A DNA stretch of 32,134 nucleotides from Bacteroidales bacterium (GCA_004557185.1 SFEP01000023.1:1-32134); one strand, 5' to 3'. Numbered from the stretch's first letter, positions 16,084 to 24,533 are shown. Notes: generated by a model from the sequence alone, not told the origin. Numbers and translations are program-made.

Positions 16084-17397
16084 TCAGAACGAGATGACGG
16101 AACCGGCTGCCGTCGAGGTGGTGATTTCAGGTTCGATGGCCATGCTGTTGAAGGCCTTGCTCTTGATGTCGCTCAGGGTCTCTTTGCTGCGTTTGTAGGT
16201 GGGCGTCATTTCAACCAAAGAGATGATTTCTTCGTTGTCGAGGTCGTCGAGGCCGAAGAGGAAGAACTTGGGGCGGCGGCGCATGGTGCCCTTCTTGCCC
16301 GAACTGCCGTAGAAGCTGTCGCGGCGTTCTTCGTTTTCCTCCTGTTTCTCGGCATCCTTGAGGCGGCGTGCCTCCTCCTCGGCGTCGAGTTTCTGCTTGA
16401 TGCCCGGCACGTTGTTGATGCCGAAGCCTGTGGCGAGGATGGTGATTTTCACCTGTTTGCCGAGGGTGGGGTCGGTGGAGAGGCCCCACTTGGTTTCGAC
16501 GTCGTCGTGGAACTTGGACATGAACTCGTGCACCTCGTTCATCTCGTCCATCATGAGGGTGTCGCCCTCCTTTTCGGCACAGAAGGAGATGGAGAGGAGC
16601 ACCTTCTTGGAGTTGAAGATGTCGTTGTTGTTGAGCAGGGGCGAGTGGAGGGCGTTCTCAATGGCCTTCGACACGCGGTTTTCACCCTCGCCGTAGCCTG
16701 TGGACATGATGGCCACGCCGCCGTCCTTGAGCACGGTGCCGACGTCGCGGAAGTCGAGGTTGATGATGCCGTGCATGGTGATGATTTCGGCAATGGAGCG
16801 GGCTGCGATGCTCAGCGTGTTGTCGGCCATTTCGAAGGCGGAGAGCACGTTGAGGTCGGGGTAGATTTCGCGCAGACGTTCGTTGTTGATGACGAGCAGG
16901 GCGTCGACCTGCTTGGCTATTTCCTCGACGCCGTCGAGCGCTTGGTCGATTTTCTTGTTACCCTCGAACAGGAAGGGAATGGTGACGATGCCCACGGTGA
17001 GGATGTCCATGGCCTTGGCCTCGCGGGCAATGACGGGAGCTGCACCCGTGCCGGTGCCGCCGCCCATGCCGGCTGTGATGAAGACCATCTTGGTGCCGTC
17101 GTTGAGCATTTGGCGTATTTCCTCAATGCTCTCCTCGGCAGCCTGACGGGCGCGTTCGGGACGGTTGCCGGCACCGAGACCTTCGTTGCCCAACTGGAGC
17201 CGCGTTTGCACGGGCGAGTCGGCGAGTGCCTTGGAGTCGGTGTTGCACACCACGAAGTTGACGTCGTGAATGCCTTCGCGGTACATGTGGTTCACGGCAT
17301 TGCCGCCGCCGCCGCCCACACCGATGACTTTAATAATGGAGGGGGTGGCGCTGGGGGTGCCTATGTCGATGAGAAAATCCTTGTTGTCTTCAGACAT
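16084..17397 (-). CDS. ftsZ: Cell division protein FtsZ (first copy)
   Basis: FtsZ polymerises with GTP into the cytokinetic ring at midcell and recruits the divisome. The 437-residue protein has GVGGGGGNAV (27-35 region), GGGTGTG (112-118), PFLFEG (141-146), NNERLREIYP (171-180) and the synergy loop NLDFRD (213-218). A variable charged region (about 325-385) leads to a Bacteroidetes-type tail with RRPKFFLFGLDDLDNEE and TPTYKRSKETL. It ends SVISF, without the IPAFLR-type peptide of Proteobacteria. It lies 78 nt after ftsA in the standard order ftsQ-ftsA-ftsZ, so it is taken as the principal copy. No promoter consensus was seen directly in front of it. Confidence 0.97.
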   Translation of the reverse strand: MSEDNKDFLIDIGTPSATPSIIKVIGVGGGGGNAVNHMYREGIHDVNFVVCNTDSKALADSPVQTRLQLGNEGLGAGNRPERARQAAEESIEEIRQMLNDGTKMVFITAGMGGGTGTGAAPVIAREAKAMDILTVGIVTIPFLFEGNKKIDQALDGVEEIAKQVDALLVINNERLREIYPDLNVLSAFEMADNTLSIAARSIAEIITMHGIINLDFRDVGTVLKDGGVAIMSTGYGEGENRVSKAIENALHSPLLNNNDIFNSKKVLLSISFCAEKEGDTLMMDEMNEVHEFMSKFHDDVETKWGLSTDPTLGKQVKITILATGFGINNVPGIKQKLDAEEEARRLKDAEKQEENEERRDSFYGSSGKKGTMRRRPKFFLFGLDDLDNEEIISLVEMTPTYKRSKETLSDIKSKAFNSMAIEPEITTSTAAGSVISF

Positions 17398-17475
17398 GAT
17401 GTTGGCTCTTTAAGGTGATGGTGAGCAGATGCCGCCAGTGGCGCTGAGGGGGGCGTGGCGGGCATGTGCTGGGGT

Positions 17476-18894
17476 TTACTTGTCTTCGGTGACGAGGTTG
17501 GAGAAGAAGCGTTTCACTTTCGAGAAGATTTCTTTGCGTGCCTTCTTCTTGGCTTCTTCCTGCTGTCGGCGTTCCTCTTCCTGCTCGGCAGCCAGGCGTG
17601 CGGCCTCGGCGGCAGCTTCCTGCTCCTTGCGCAGGCGTTCCTGCTCGGCCAGTTCCTCGGGGGTGGGTCCGGTGGGCTCCTCCTTCTTGGTTTCCTCCTG
17701 TTCGGCGGGGAAGAGGGTGGGCTGGCCCAGGGTGCCGCCGCAGCAGTTGATGTCGCCCTTGTCGATGAGGGCGATGGCGGCGTTGCAGTCGCCGTCGCGG
17801 TTGAACTCAGGATAGTCGGTGGCGCGGAGCTGCCAGCGTATGTTGCGCACAAAGCGGATTTTCTCGAAGTGTGTGTCGCGGGTGAAGGCTTTGTCGATGC
17901 CCTTCATGTGCGAGGCGCCGCCGGTGATGATGAGACCGCCGATGAGCTGGCTCTTGTTGTACTGCGAGAGGGCAATCTGGTTGTCGATGTTCAGAATGAT
18001 TTCCTCGACGCGGGCCTCTACGAGTCCGGCGAACTCGTCCTGACGGATGGTGCGGCCGTCGCGCAGGGTGATGGTGGCGTCGGTTTTTTCGTTTTCCTCC
18101 ACCACAGCCGAGCCGTAGGTGAGTTTGAGCTGTTCGGCCTCGTCGTCCTCAATCTGCAGCGAGCAGATGTCGCGGTTGATGTTGGCGCCGCCCAGGGGGA
18201 TGACGGCGAGGTGGCGCAGTATGTTGTTCTTGTAGACGGCTACGGAGGTGGTTTCCGACCCCATGTCTACGAATACGCAGCCCGAGCGCTTCTCGGGTTC
18301 GGTGAGCATGGCGTCGGCCATGGCCAGCACGGTGATGGGGAGGTCGGGCTCGGCCAGTGCCACGCCGGCGGCGCGGAAGCAGTTGCGTATCTCCTCGCGC
18401 ACCGATGAGTTGGCCACGATGTTGAGGTAATGGCCTTCGATGTTTTCGGAGAGGATGCCCACGGGGTCGAGCTGCTGCTGCGTGCCAAGACGGAACTCCT
18501 GGGGTATGGACTCAAGGATTTCGCGGTCGGCCATACCGTTGGAGCGGTTCTCGTCGTTCATGGAGTCGACCATCTCTTGGGTTATTTCGATTTTCGAGTC
18601 GAAGTGGCGCACCACCTTGTTGCCTACGGTGTGCATGCCCATGCCGCCGATGCCTACGTAGACGCGGCTGATGGACTTTTGGAGTTTCTGTTCCAGTTTC
18701 TCCTTCATGTTTTTCACGCACTGTGTCATTTTGCTGACGTTGTTGATGCGTCCCTTGCGAATGAAGGAGGTGGAGGGCTCTTGGGCGAATGCCAAAATCT
18801 GGATACCGCCATCGGGCTGCTTGCGGCCTGCAATGGCGGTCACTTTCGACGACCCTAATTCAATTGCTACTATGAAATTGTCCTCTGTTGCCAT
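17476..18894 (-). CDS. ftsA: Cell division protein FtsA
   Basis: FtsA is an actin-like ATPase that anchors FtsZ filaments to the inner membrane. The 472-residue protein shows the phosphate-1 segment VAIELGSSKVTAIAG (9-23), the phosphate-2 segment GCVFVDMGSETTSVAVY, and the adenosine segment IITGGASHMKGI. After the core, a Glu/Lys/Ala-rich, coiled-coil-like linker of about 50 residues (from about 395) leads to a basic amphipathic helix (about 450-468: ARKEIFSKVKRFFSNLV), the expected membrane-targeting sequence. The linker is longer than in E. coli FtsA. The gene lies 47 nt after ftsQ. Confidence 0.96.
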   Translation of the reverse strand: MATEDNFIVAIELGSSKVTAIAGRKQPDGGIQILAFAQEPSTSFIRKGRINNVSKMTQCVKNMKEKLEQKLQKSISRVYVGIGGMGMHTVGNKVVRHFDSKIEITQEMVDSMNDENRSNGMADREILESIPQEFRLGTQQQLDPVGILSENIEGHYLNIVANSSVREEIRNCFRAAGVALAEPDLPITVLAMADAMLTEPEKRSGCVFVDMGSETTSVAVYKNNILRHLAVIPLGGANINRDICSLQIEDDEAEQLKLTYGSAVVEENEKTDATITLRDGRTIRQDEFAGLVEARVEEIILNIDNQIALSQYNKSQLIGGLIITGGASHMKGIDKAFTRDTHFEKIRFVRNIRWQLRATDYPEFNRDGDCNAAIALIDKGDINCCGGTLGQPTLFPAEQEETKKEEPTGPTPEELAEQERLRKEQEAAAEAARLAAEQEEERRQQEEAKKKARKEIFSKVKRFFSNLVTEDK

Positions 18895-18941
18895 TATGAG
18901 AGTGTATTTGTTGCTTGTGATAGGAGAGGGGCGTAGGGGTG

Positions 18942-19682
18942 TTACGACTTGCCTTGGGGCTTGCGTCCTACGATTTGGCTCACGTGTTCCACGGAAATCT
19001 CGTTGTATTTGTTCCAGCCCACCTGTGGCAGTACCTTTTGGTAGAAGGTGTGCAGGTTGCGGAACTTCTGTGCTATGCTGTCGGCCGTGCCGAAGTCAAT
19101 CACGTGGCCTCCTACGCGGGGCACGAGTTTGATTTTGTTGCCGTTGTCGACGTAGATTTGCTCGATTTGGTTGCTCCAGAAGGCGTCGTTCTGCAGGAAT
19201 TGCCCCAGTTGCACGAGTTCCTTGCGGGCAAACCGGGGTGAAATGTCGCCTGTGGCTACCACGACGTCGGCTACGTAGTTTTGTGCCCGCATCACGTGGC
19301 CCTTGCTGTCGATGTAGTAGTCGTTGCCGTTGGAGGCCATGATGCGCATGAGGGGCATGCGCTGGGTGATGAGTACGTTCACCACGCCGTTGGGCGCTTT
19401 GTAGCACTGCACGTCTTCGATGACGCTGTTCTTCTTGAGCGTCTCCTCAATTTTCAGTCCGTCAATCTCGTCCATCTGCTTGCCTACGGGGTAAAGGTGT
19501 GCGGCCTTGAGCAGACGTTCGGTTTCGGCGGCTGAGATGAAAGCCGCATGGGTGCTGTCGGTGATGGTGACGTGCAGACTGGAGCATACCCTCGTGTCAC
19601 GTTGCTGCGTGAAATTGAAGAAGGCCATCACCAGGTACACGGAGAGAGCCAGGAGCAGGAGGAGTTTGACGAGCGTCTTCAC
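18942..19682 (-). CDS. ftsQ: Cell division protein FtsQ/DivIB
   Basis: FtsQ is a bitopic divisome protein linking early ring components to septal wall synthesis. The 246-residue product has a short cytoplasmic N-terminus, one membrane helix (about 4-24) and a periplasmic domain. That domain contains the ITDSTHAAFISAAETERLLK POTRA-like opening and a conserved MPLMRI...YYIDSKGHVM segment typical of FtsQ. Identification rests on these and on its position between murC and ftsA. It starts 33 nt after the murC stop codon. It is shorter than the E. coli protein but normal for Bacteroidetes. Confidence 0.9.
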   Translation of the reverse strand: MKTLVKLLLLLALSVYLVMAFFNFTQQRDTRVCSSLHVTITDSTHAAFISAAETERLLKAAHLYPVGKQMDEIDGLKIEETLKKNSVIEDVQCYKAPNGVVNVLITQRMPLMRIMASNGNDYYIDSKGHVMRAQNYVADVVVATGDISPRFARKELVQLGQFLQNDAFWSNQIEQIYVDNGNKIKLVPRVGGHVIDFGTADSIAQKFRNLHTFYQKVLPQVGWNKYNEISVEHVSQIVGRKPQGKS

Positions 19683-19715
19683 TTGCGTTGGGGGTTGAGG
19701 GTGTGGGGCTGTGGC

Positions 19716-21092
19716 TTACGCCTTGTGGAATTCTTTGGCCTTGAGAATTTCGGCCAGTTGCGGAATGTAGTCTACGGCATCGCCGGCACCGAGCACGATG
19801 AGCACGTCGAAGTCGGCTTGGCGCACCACGTCGGGCAGGTCGGATTTCTTCACGAGGCGCTTCTGCATGTCGGGGCGCAGGTTGTCGTAGATGAGCTGGC
19901 TCGTGACGCCGGGAATGGGCAGTTCGCGGGCGGGGTAGATTTCGGTGAGTATCACCTCGTCGAGCAGCGAGAGGCTGTCGGCAAAGTCCTTGTAGAAGTC
20001 GCGGGTTCGGGTGTAGAGGTGGGGCTGGAAGATGGCCGAAATCTTTTTGCCCGTGAAGACTTCGCGAATGGAGCGCACGCTCTGTGCTATTTCGGCGGGG
20101 TGGTGGGCGTAGTCGCTCAGCAGCACGTGGTGGTCGGTGCGCAGGGCGAAGTCGAAGCGGCGGTCGACGCCGGCGAAGGTCTTCATGGCCTCGCGTATCT
20201 CGGCGGCCTGTGCGCCGGCCAGCTGGGCCAGAGCCATGGCGGCAATGCCGTTGTCGATGTTGATGCTCACGGGCACACCGAGCTCAACGTTGGCGATGCT
20301 CTCGATGGGCGAGATGAAGTCGAACACGATGCGGCCGTTGCCGATGCGTATGTTTTCGGCGTGGAAGTCGCCTTCGTGCCGTGCGTAGTCGTAGCGGCGC
20401 ACGCCGGGCTGCAGGTCCTCCTGCATTTTCAGGCCGCGGTGAATGATGAGGGCGCCGCCGGGCTGAATGAGCGAGGAGTAGTGGCGGAAGCTTTCGAGGT
20501 AAGCCTCTTCGGTGCCGTAGATGTCGAGGTGGTCGGCGTCGGTGGCGGTGATGACCGAGGCGAAGGGACGCAGGTGATGGAAAGAGCGGTCGAACTCGTC
20601 GGCTTCTATCACCACGTAGGGGCTTTCGCGGTTGAGCAGGTAGTTGGTGCCGTAGTTCTTCGTGATGCCTCCCAGAAAGGCGTTGCAGCCCACGTGGCTT
20701 TGGTGCAGCAGGTGTGCGGCCATCGACGAGGTCGACGTTTTGCCGTGTGTGCCGGCCACGCAGAGCCCCTTCATGGTGCGGGTGAGTGTGCCGAGCACTT
20801 CGGCGCGCTTCATGATGCGGAATTGGTGGTCGCGGAAGTAGGTAAGTTCCTTGTGGTCGTGCGGAATGGCGGGGGTGTACACCACGAGTGTGCTCTCGGG
20901 CCGTCGGCAGGCCTCGGGTATGAGGTCGGGGTCGTCGGTGTAGTGAATGTCGGCGCCCTCGGCCCGCAATTCTTCGGTCAAGGGGCACGCGGTGCGGTCG
21001 TAGCCGCCCACAACAATGCCTTGCGACAGGTAGTAGCGCACCAAGGCGCTCATGCCGATGCCGCCGGCACCTACAAAGTAAACTGCATTCAT
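19716..21092 (-). CDS. murC: UDP-N-acetylmuramate--L-alanine ligase MurC
   Basis: MurC adds L-alanine to UDP-N-acetylmuramate using ATP, the first peptide step of peptidoglycan synthesis in the cytoplasm. The 458-residue enzyme has the N-terminal Rossmann loop VGAGGIGMSAL (7-17), the ATP loop AGTHGKTSTSS (113-123), EADEFDRSF in the central domain, and SDYAHHPAEI at the start of the C-terminal domain. Domain order and length are those of the family. The start codon fits the universal MurC N-terminus. It lies 73 nt after murG and 33 nt before ftsQ, within one operon. Confidence 0.97.
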   Translation of the reverse strand: MNAVYFVGAGGIGMSALVRYYLSQGIVVGGYDRTACPLTEELRAEGADIHYTDDPDLIPEACRRPESTLVVYTPAIPHDHKELTYFRDHQFRIMKRAEVLGTLTRTMKGLCVAGTHGKTSTSSMAAHLLHQSHVGCNAFLGGITKNYGTNYLLNRESPYVVIEADEFDRSFHHLRPFASVITATDADHLDIYGTEEAYLESFRHYSSLIQPGGALIIHRGLKMQEDLQPGVRRYDYARHEGDFHAENIRIGNGRIVFDFISPIESIANVELGVPVSINIDNGIAAMALAQLAGAQAAEIREAMKTFAGVDRRFDFALRTDHHVLLSDYAHHPAEIAQSVRSIREVFTGKKISAIFQPHLYTRTRDFYKDFADSLSLLDEVILTEIYPARELPIPGVTSQLIYDNLRPDMQKRLVKKSDLPDVVRQADFDVLIVLGAGDAVDYIPQLAEILKAKEFHKA

Positions 21093-21165
21093 TTTTCTCT
21101 TCTTGGTCTGCGCCGTGCAGGGCCCTCTGCGTGGGTGGTCCTGCCTTGGCTATGGGTGGGCTATG

Positions 21166-22278
21166 CTATTTTTCGGCAAGCTTGATGACCTCGGCTGCAA
21201 TGTCGGCTGCGGCGTGGGGTCGTGCCAGTTTCAGTATGTTCTGGCTGAGCAGGTCGAGTTTCTCCGTGTCGTTCACGGTGTTGATGGCCAGTGGTAGCAG
21301 TCGTCGGCGTGCCTCGTCGTCGGTTACGTAGAGTGCGGCGTCCTTCTGCACCAGTGCCAGCGCGTTCTTCGTTTGATGGTCCTCGGCCACGTTGGGTGAG
21401 GGCACGAGCACCACGGGTTTGCCCAGCAGGCAGAACTCCGAGATGCTGCCGGCGCCGGCTCGCGAGATAACGAGGTCGGCTGCCGTGTAGGCCGCCTTCA
21501 TGTCGCTGATGAAGTCGGAGACCATCAGGTTGTCGGGCTTGCCGCGGCGTGCGAGTTCGGCCTGTATGCTTTCGCTGTAGTATTTACCTGTTTGCCAGAT
21601 GAACTGCACCGAGTTCTGCTGCTTGATGAGGGGCAGGTTGCCCAGCAGACTCTCGTTGATGGTGCGTGCGCCGAGTGAGCCTCCCACAATGAGAATGGTG
21701 CGTTTGCCCGGCACGAGGCCGAAGGAGCGTATGGCGTCGGCCTGCGTCATGGGGTCGCACAGCAGGTTTTGGCGCACGGGGTTTCCTGTGAAGAGGATTT
21801 TGCTTTCGGGGAAAAAGCGCTCCATGCCATCGTAGGCCACACAGATGCGTGCGGCCTTGCGTGCCAGCAGTTTGTTGGTCACGCCGGCGTAGGAGTTTTG
21901 CTCTTGTATCAGGGTGGGAATGCCCATGCCTGCTGCCACGTTGAGCGTCGGTCCGCTGGCATAGCCTCCCACGCCCACGGCCACATCGGGCTTGAAGTCG
22001 CGCAGAATTTTCTTGGCCATGCGTCGGCTCTTCATGATTTTGAAGAGTACGGGTATGTTCTTCAGCGGGTTCTTGCGGTTGAAGCCGGCAATGGGCAGCC
22101 CCTTGATGGGGTAGCCTGCTGCCGGCACGCGCTGCATTTCCATGCGTCCTTCAGCGCCTACAAAGAGTATCTGGCTGTCGGGGCGCAACTCGCGTATAGC
22201 ATTGGCAATGGATACGGCCGGAAAGATGTGTCCTCCCGTGCCGCCACCGCTGATGATGACCCTTAATTCTTGCTTCAT
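21166..22278 (-). CDS. murG: UDP-GlcNAc:lipid I N-acetylglucosaminyltransferase MurG
   Basis: MurG adds GlcNAc to lipid I to give lipid II on the inner face of the cytoplasmic membrane. The 370-residue GT28 enzyme has the glycine-rich loop SGGGTGGHIFPA (10-21), GVGGYASGP near 102-110, QEQNSYAG, and the donor-binding segment SRAGAGSISE in the C-terminal domain. A TATTTTTG promoter box sits 26 nt upstream of the start, and the preceding gene is unrelated, so murG is the first gene of this operon. In most Bacteroidetes ftsW and earlier mur genes precede it; here they are absent from this position. Confidence 0.97.
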   Translation of the reverse strand: MKQELRVIISGGGTGGHIFPAVSIANAIRELRPDSQILFVGAEGRMEMQRVPAAGYPIKGLPIAGFNRKNPLKNIPVLFKIMKSRRMAKKILRDFKPDVAVGVGGYASGPTLNVAAGMGIPTLIQEQNSYAGVTNKLLARKAARICVAYDGMERFFPESKILFTGNPVRQNLLCDPMTQADAIRSFGLVPGKRTILIVGGSLGARTINESLLGNLPLIKQQNSVQFIWQTGKYYSESIQAELARRGKPDNLMVSDFISDMKAAYTAADLVISRAGAGSISEFCLLGKPVVLVPSPNVAEDHQTKNALALVQKDAALYVTDDEARRRLLPLAINTVNDTEKLDLLSQNILKLARPHAAADIAAEVIKLAEK

Positions 22279-22303
22279 CGGCTTTTGAAGTATAGTATGC
22301 GTG

Positions 22304-22311
22304 CAAAAATA
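22304..22311 (-). promoter_or_regulatory. murG operon promoter, -7 box TATTTTTG
   Basis: Matches TAnnTTTG and is followed by C on the minus strand, 25 nt upstream of the murG ATG. No good TTTG stands at the -33 distance. It would drive murG through yqeY. Confidence 0.5.
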
Positions 22312-22425
22312 ACAAAATTTTATGGGGTTAACTGCACACTTGCAGCCTTTTCCTTTACTTTTTTTTTAGAGTCAGCAAAGCGCGCCCTGCATCTGCTCCT
22401 GTGGCGCTGTGGTGGGCGTGGCTTC

Positions 22426-22971
22426 TCAGCCGAGCAAGGTTTCCAGTTCGTGCACGTTGTGGGCTACGGAGTAGTAGTCAGCCGGTTGGCCCGAAATCAG
22501 TCCTTCCTCGAAGAGTCGGTCAAGGCATTGCAGCAGGGGTGTCCAGCAATCGTTCACGTTGAGCAGCACCATGGGTTTGCGTTCGATGCCGATGCACGTG
22601 TTGCCCAGCACGGTGAACACCTCGTCGAGCGTGCCGATGCCGCCGGGCAGTGCCACGAGCACGTCGCTCTCGCGCACCATGGCGGCTTTGCGGTCGCTCA
22701 GGTCGGCGCAGCGGAACTCAATGTCGATGGCATCGCTCACCAAGCCGCGCTGCACCAATATGTCGGGCACCATGCCCATCACCTTGCCGCCGTGGCGCTT
22801 CACCTGCTGTGCCAGCACCTCCATCAGCCCTTTGCGGGCGCCGCCGTACACCAGTGTGCGCCCCGTGCGTCCTATCAGTTCGCCCAGTGCCAGCGTGGCC
22901 TGGGTGTAAGGCTCGGGCAGGTTCTCCTTCGACGATAGGAAAACGCCGATACGTTTCGTAGTCATCATCAT
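22426..22971 (-). CDS. LOG family protein (cytokinin riboside 5'-monophosphate phosphoribohydrolase-like)
   Basis: LOG-family enzymes cleave nucleotide 5'-monophosphates, releasing the base and ribose 5-phosphate. The 181-residue protein has GGARKGLM (43-50), the DRKAAMV segment (93-99) and the signature PGGIGTLDE (109-117), with the phosphate-binding glycines and catalytic Glu in place. Bacterial members are often annotated TIGR00730 Rossmann-fold proteins; the physiological substrate is unknown. Three consecutive ATGs start the gene (22971, 22968, 22965), and any could be used. It lies 49 nt after ridA on the same strand and is probably co-transcribed with it. Confidence 0.92.
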   Translation of the reverse strand: MMMTTKRIGVFLSSKENLPEPYTQATLALGELIGRTGRTLVYGGARKGLMEVLAQQVKRHGGKVMGMVPDILVQRGLVSDAIDIEFRCADLSDRKAAMVRESDVLVALPGGIGTLDEVFTVLGNTCIGIERKPMVLLNVNDCWTPLLQCLDRLFEEGLISGQPADYYSVAHNVHELETLLG

Positions 22972-23020
22972 GTGTCTCAGTGCGATTGCGCTTCGGGCGC
23001 AGGCTGCGTGGCCCGCTGCC

Positions 23021-23398
23021 TCATTTCACGGCGATACATTCTATTTCCACGCGGGCACCCTTGGGCAGCGTCTTCACGGCCACGGCCGAGCGGGCGGGGA
23101 AGGGGGCTTTGAAGAACTCGGCATACACCTCGTTCATCTCGGCAAAGTCGTTCATGTCGGCCAAGAAGACGCTGGTCTTCACCACGTGCTGCATGTCGCA
23201 GCCTGCCTGCTGCAGAATGTGCTGCATGTTGGTGAGCGACTGGCGCGTAAGTTCCTTGATGCCACCCTCGGCGAATTGGCCGGTGGCGGGATTGATGGGC
23301 AACTGGCCCGACACGTAGATGGTGCCGCCGGCCTCGATGGCCTGGCTGTAGGGTCCGATGGCTGCGGGAGCCTGCTGGGTTTCGATAGCTTGTTTCAT
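23021..23398 (-). CDS. ridA: RidA family reactive intermediate (enamine/imine) deaminase
   Basis: RidA hydrolyses reactive 2-aminoacrylate and related enamines/imines made by PLP enzymes, protecting other enzymes. The 125-residue protein matches the usual length. GPYSQA (15-20), Arg103 in PARSAV and Glu120 in RVEIECIAV correspond to the substrate-binding arginine and glutamate of active RidA. The ATG at 23398 was chosen because it gives the family N-terminus; the longer reading frame begins within the upstream control region. A 19-bp element shared with the esterase gene lies 65 nt upstream. The LOG gene follows. Confidence 0.95.
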   Translation of the reverse strand: MKQAIETQQAPAAIGPYSQAIEAGGTIYVSGQLPINPATGQFAEGGIKELTRQSLTNMQHILQQAGCDMQHVVKTSVFLADMNDFAEMNEVYAEFFKAPFPARSAVAVKTLPKGARVEIECIAVK

Positions 23399-23463
23399 GG
23401 TGTAAAATGGTGGTGCGTCGGGAGGGTGTGCACGGGCTTGGCCGGCGCCTCTCCTCGCGTGTA

Positions 23464-23482
23464 TATATATATAAGGAGTGTT
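23464..23482 (-). promoter_or_regulatory. Shared upstream element AACACTCCTTATATATATA (copy 2)
   Basis: Identical to the 19-mer at 2475-2493 and in the same orientation relative to its downstream gene, here 65 nt before the ridA ATG. The TA run is two bases longer here. Confidence 0.4.
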
Positions 23483-23513
23483 TGGCTTGGAAAATGCCTC
23501 TGCGCCCCGCCGC

Positions 23514-24152
23514 CTACGCACCCGTGAGGATGGTGAGGATGGCCGCCCAGTGGGCTATGGAGCCCAGCAGCACGAAGATGTGCCACACGCCGTGGAAATA
23601 GCGGTGACTGTCGTGCGCAAAAAAGTAAGTGCCCGAGGTGTAGAACAAACCCTCAAGCCCCAGCCACACCATGGCGGTGGGCGTGATGCTGCGACACACG
23701 GGCTCTGCCACGAAAATGAACGACCAGCCCATGAGCAGGTAGATGAAGAGCGACAGACGTGGGTAGCGGTCGATGGCTGTGATTTTGTACACCGCGCCGC
23801 CCAGTGCCACCGCCCAGAGCACGCCGAACACCGTCCAGCCCACAGCGCCTCCCACCACGCCAATGCACACGGGGGTGTAGGAGGCGGCTATCATCACGTA
23901 GATGCTGATGTGGTCGAGTATGCGCAGGCGCTGCTTGCATTTGCCGGGCAAGCACCAGTGGTACAGACTGCTGGCGGCATACATCAGCAGCATGCCGCAC
24001 GTAAAGGTAGTAGTGCCGAACGCATTCTTCCAGTTGCTTTCGTAGCCCAGTTTCAGAATGATCCACGCTGCGCCAAGGGTGAAGAGCACCCCGCCCAGGT
24101 GGGTGAAGGTGTTGAAACGTTCCTCGCGGGAGCGTCGTTTGATGGCGTTCAT
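23514..24152 (-). CDS. Hemolysin III family membrane protein (PAQR/YqfA-like)
   Basis: A 212-residue protein with seven hydrophobic segments, matching the hemolysin III/PAQR family. Conserved polar residues are in place: NTFTH (14-18) before helix 1, the S-x3-H pair in ASSLYH (Ser61, His65), LDH (79-81), and HGVWH (H-x3-H) near the C-terminus. These form the metal site thought to support hydrolase activity in the family. The name reflects an early Bacillus finding; haemolysis is not implied. The gene stands alone, with its stop 115 nt upstream of ridA. A promoter-like TAATTTTG sits almost at its start codon. Confidence 0.92.
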   Translation of the reverse strand: MNAIKRRSREERFNTFTHLGGVLFTLGAAWIILKLGYESNWKNAFGTTTFTCGMLLMYAASSLYHWCLPGKCKQRLRILDHISIYVMIAASYTPVCIGVVGGAVGWTVFGVLWAVALGGAVYKITAIDRYPRLSLFIYLLMGWSFIFVAEPVCRSITPTAMVWLGLEGLFYTSGTYFFAHDSHRYFHGVWHIFVLLGSIAHWAAILTILTGA

Positions 24153-24156
24153 GCCG

Positions 24157-24174
24157 CAAAATTAGACAAAAATA
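24157..24174 (-). promoter_or_regulatory. Two -7-like boxes at the hemolysin III gene start
   Basis: On the minus strand TATTTTTG (24167-24174) and TAATTTTG (24157-24164) both match TAnnTTTG. Either would give a very short or absent leader. No -33 TTTG was found, so use is uncertain. Confidence 0.3.
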
Positions 24175-24225
24175 CAGCCTGCTGCCAGCCTCGGCCTGTA
24201 ATTTTTATGCGTCCGCCCCGGCTTG

Positions 24226-24251
24226 CCCCGTGCCACTGCCCCGTGCCACTG
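24226..24251. repeat. Two tandem copies of CCCCGTGCCACTG
   Basis: A 13-bp unit is repeated exactly (24226-24238, 24239-24251), followed by a degenerate third start (CCTCGTGC). It is noncoding. Confidence 0.7.
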
Positions 24252-24304
24252 CCTCGTGCGCCGCTTCGTAGGCCGCCGCTGCAGCGGCCTTTTTCGCTCT
24301 TTAT

Positions 24305-24350
24305 ATATAATAAGAAAGCAGCAAGACATATAATAAGGAAGCAGCAAGGC
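24305..24350. repeat. Tandem 23-bp duplication ATATAATAAG(A/G)AAGCAGCAAG(A/G)C
   Basis: The copies at 24305-24327 and 24328-24350 differ at two bases. Read on the minus strand the unit contains TTCCTTATTATAT, loosely like the shared TCCTTATATATA element. It lies upstream of the hemolysin III gene. Confidence 0.7.
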
Positions 24351-24359
24351 GTTTCTTCG

Positions 24360-24475
24360 CACTCGCTACTTGCAGGGGCTGTTACTAATTGCAAGGCATC
24401 GCCATGGGTTTTACTATTAGCAGTTACTCCTGCTTTACACTTTGTAAGGTTTGAGGCGTGGGTGGTTAACTAAAT
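24360..24475. repeat. Possible dispersed intergenic repeat
   Basis: The stretch around 24387-24418 would translate in one frame as IARHRHGFYY, a string I recall from many tiny predicted Bacteroidetes proteins. This suggests a widespread noncoding repeat rather than a gene. Only one copy is in the window, so this rests on memory. Confidence 0.3.
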
Positions 24476-24496
24476 ACAATAAATGTGCAATATTTT

Positions 24497-24527
24497 TTTG
24501 CAGGCAGAAAAATGTTTTCTACCTTTG
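24497..24527 (+). promoter_or_regulatory. susC promoter (TTTG - 19 nt - TACCTTTG)
   Basis: TTTG (24497-24500) and TACCTTTG (24520-24527) with exactly 19 nt between match the Bacteroidetes promoter consensus fully. Transcription should start near 24534, leaving a leader of about 254 nt before the susC ATG. Confidence 0.8.
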
Positions 24528-24533
24528 CCCGCT

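Noticed and set aside
23399..23521. Longer RidA starting at 23521
   Set aside because: The extra residues translate the TATATA element and GC-rich leader. The start at 23398 gives the normal family N-terminus and length.
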